This document shows positions 63,098 through 64,000 of a stretch of 64,000 nt of DNA, piece after piece (positions within the stretch are counted from its first letter, which is position 1; the number at the start of each line of letters is the position of its first letter). This DNA comes from Pseudomonas sp. WN033 (lineage in GTDB: Bacteria > Pseudomonadota > Gammaproteobacteria > Pseudomonadales > Pseudomonadaceae), in assembly GCA_002287035.1 (NCBI GenBank), contig NSKG01000005.1, positions 62,001 through 126,000 of the forward strand, written 5' to 3'. The notes below the pieces were generated by a model. The model worked only from the letters and a program-made list of their open reading frames with translations, did not search any database and had not been told where the DNA came from. Both the position numbers and the translations under genes were made by a program.

Positions 63098-64000
63098 ATG
63101 ACAACAAACTGCGCCCGCCCGGGCTTCATCCTGACCAGCCTTTCAGCGCTGATCGTCGCCGCCAGCCTAAGTGGCTGCCTGTCCAGCTCAGGCTCAAGCT
63201 CCAGAGCCACAGAGCCGGAAGCCAACCCGTTGCTGGCCAGCACCAGTGAAGGTGACATTCAGGGTATCGCACTCAACGGTATGCGGGTATTTCGTGGAAT
63301 ACCCTACGCCGCCGCACCGGTCGGCGAGCTACGCCTGGCTCCCACTCAGCCTGCTGCGCAGCGTGATGCCGTGCTGGAACTGAGCGAAGAGTTCGGCGCC
63401 ATGTGCCCGCAGACCAGCCTGCTGACCGGACAGCCGCAGGGTGATGAAGACTGCCTGTTCCTGAATGTTTACACCCCTGACCAGGCTGAAGATCTGCCAG
63501 TGATGGTCTGGATCCATGGTGGCGCCTTCGTATTTGGCGATGGCGGCGGCGAGTATGATCCCACCCGCCTGGTCCAGCAGGACGTAGTTGTCGTTACCCT
63601 CAATTATCGGCTTGGCAACCTTGGTTTCATGGCACACCCATCACTGGAGTCCGATGGTGGCAACTTCGGCCTGATGGACCAGCAGCAAGCCCTGCGCTGG
63701 GTCAAGCAGAACATCCAGGCCTTTGGCGGCGACCCGGACAACGTGACCATTTTCGGTGAGTCAGCTGGTGGCCACAGCGTCATGAGTCATGTGGTTTCAC
63801 CACGTGCGCAAGAGGAAGAACTGTTCCACAAGGCCATCGTACAGAGCGGTTCCTACGCGCCCTTCCAGGTACCTAAGGTAGCCGCCCAGTTTGGCGGTGT
63901 GCAAATTGCCAATGCCCTGGGCTGCGACGACCTGGCAACCGCTGCTGACTGCCTGCGAGCTTTGCCGGTTCCAGCGCTGCTGGCAGCCCAGGGTTCGCAA
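63098..64000 (+). CDS. Lipoprotein type-B carboxylesterase, N-terminal 301 residues (cut by window edge)
   Basis: The frame is open from ATG 63098 to the window end. A signal peptide ends in lipobox LSGC (Cys near residue 26), followed by a Ser-rich linker. The esterase fold begins VFRGIPYAAAPVGELRL (about 69-85), the oxyanion hole is MVWIHGGAFVFG (near 130-141), and the nucleophile is in FGESAGG (Ser near 220). The Glu/Asp and His of the triad lie beyond the window. GGGGAACCAG lies upstream. Type-B esterases cleave small esters and carbamates, possibly including xenobiotics. The gap 62884-63097 shows only promoter-like sequence. Confidence 0.9.
   Translation, partial: MTTNCARPGFILTSLSALIVAASLSGCLSSSGSSSRATEPEANPLLASTSEGDIQGIALNGMRVFRGIPYAAAPVGELRLAPTQPAAQRDAVLELSEEFGAMCPQTSLLTGQPQGDEDCLFLNVYTPDQAEDLPVMVWIHGGAFVFGDGGGEYDPTRLVQQDVVVVTLNYRLGNLGFMAHPSLESDGGNFGLMDQQQALRWVKQNIQAFGGDPDNVTIFGESAGGHSVMSHVVSPRAQEEELFHKAIVQSGSYAPFQVPKVAAQFGGVQIANALGCDDLATAADCLRALPVPALLAAQGSQ

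Overview
The window is chromosomal DNA of a gamma-proteobacterium of the Pseudomonadaceae. Support comes from the split class II ribonucleotide reductase (nrdJa/nrdJb), the MoxR-DUF58-TgpA operon, the ftsK-lolA-rarA-serS-cysG string followed by aat-bpt-infA, a lipase with its own foldase, and REP-like palindromes. A marine or hydrocarbon-associated lineage such as Halopseudomonas would fit, but that is inference. The core DNA is GC-rich. Two stretches look acquired: a lipase module (about 20.2-23.65 kb) and an AT-richer block (about 25.8-37.1 kb).

Layout. 1-9.9 kb: housekeeping genes (CorA-type transporter, siroheme synthase, seryl-tRNA synthetase, RarA, LolA, FtsK on minus; Aat, Bpt, IF-1 on plus). 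10-20.2 kb: acyl-CoA dehydrogenase with a divergent LysR regulator, a triple REP-like array, a MocR regulator, a periplasmic solute-binding protein, MiaE, a tandem universal stress protein, a DUF1289 protein, and aconitase B with a long structured leader. 20.2-25.6 kb: AraC regulator, secreted lipase, lipase foldase, LysR regulator and an imine-reductase-like enzyme. An exact 21-base repeat lies at the stop codons of both acnB and the foldase gene, bracketing the lipase module.

25.8-37.1 kb is an array of integron gene cassettes without an integrase (a CALIN). All genes are on minus, separated by seven attC sites. It carries a HEPN-like protein, small membrane-anchored proteins, two almost identical tandem cassettes coding for PD-(D/E)XK/DUF5655-type proteins, and a zinc-ribbon protein. 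One exceptional cassette of about 7 kb holds five overlapping genes: a dynamin-like GTPase, a two-helix membrane protein, a 1047-residue HerA/DUF87-type ATPase, an LHH-type nuclease and a SUKH-type protein. Nested starts and stops make it look like one translationally coupled unit. I think it is a candidate new anti-phage or conflict system and the best lead in the window.

37.4-64 kb is core again: TetR regulator, Baeyer-Villiger-type monooxygenase and SDR; a lipoprotein; a periplasmic-sensor GGDEF/EAL protein whose GGDEF motif is degenerate; a DUF4344 metallopeptidase-like protein; RimO; aquaporin followed by an outer-membrane protein remnant; an exported amidohydrolase; YggL; YjdM; DUF3429; TgpA/DUF58/MoxR; a TAXI-type binding protein; Rnk; RmuC; NrdJb/NrdJa with probable NrdR boxes; DUF1285; DUF4823; a radical SAM protein; and the start of a lipoprotein carboxylesterase cut by the right edge. 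I saw no rRNA, tRNA or CRISPR array.
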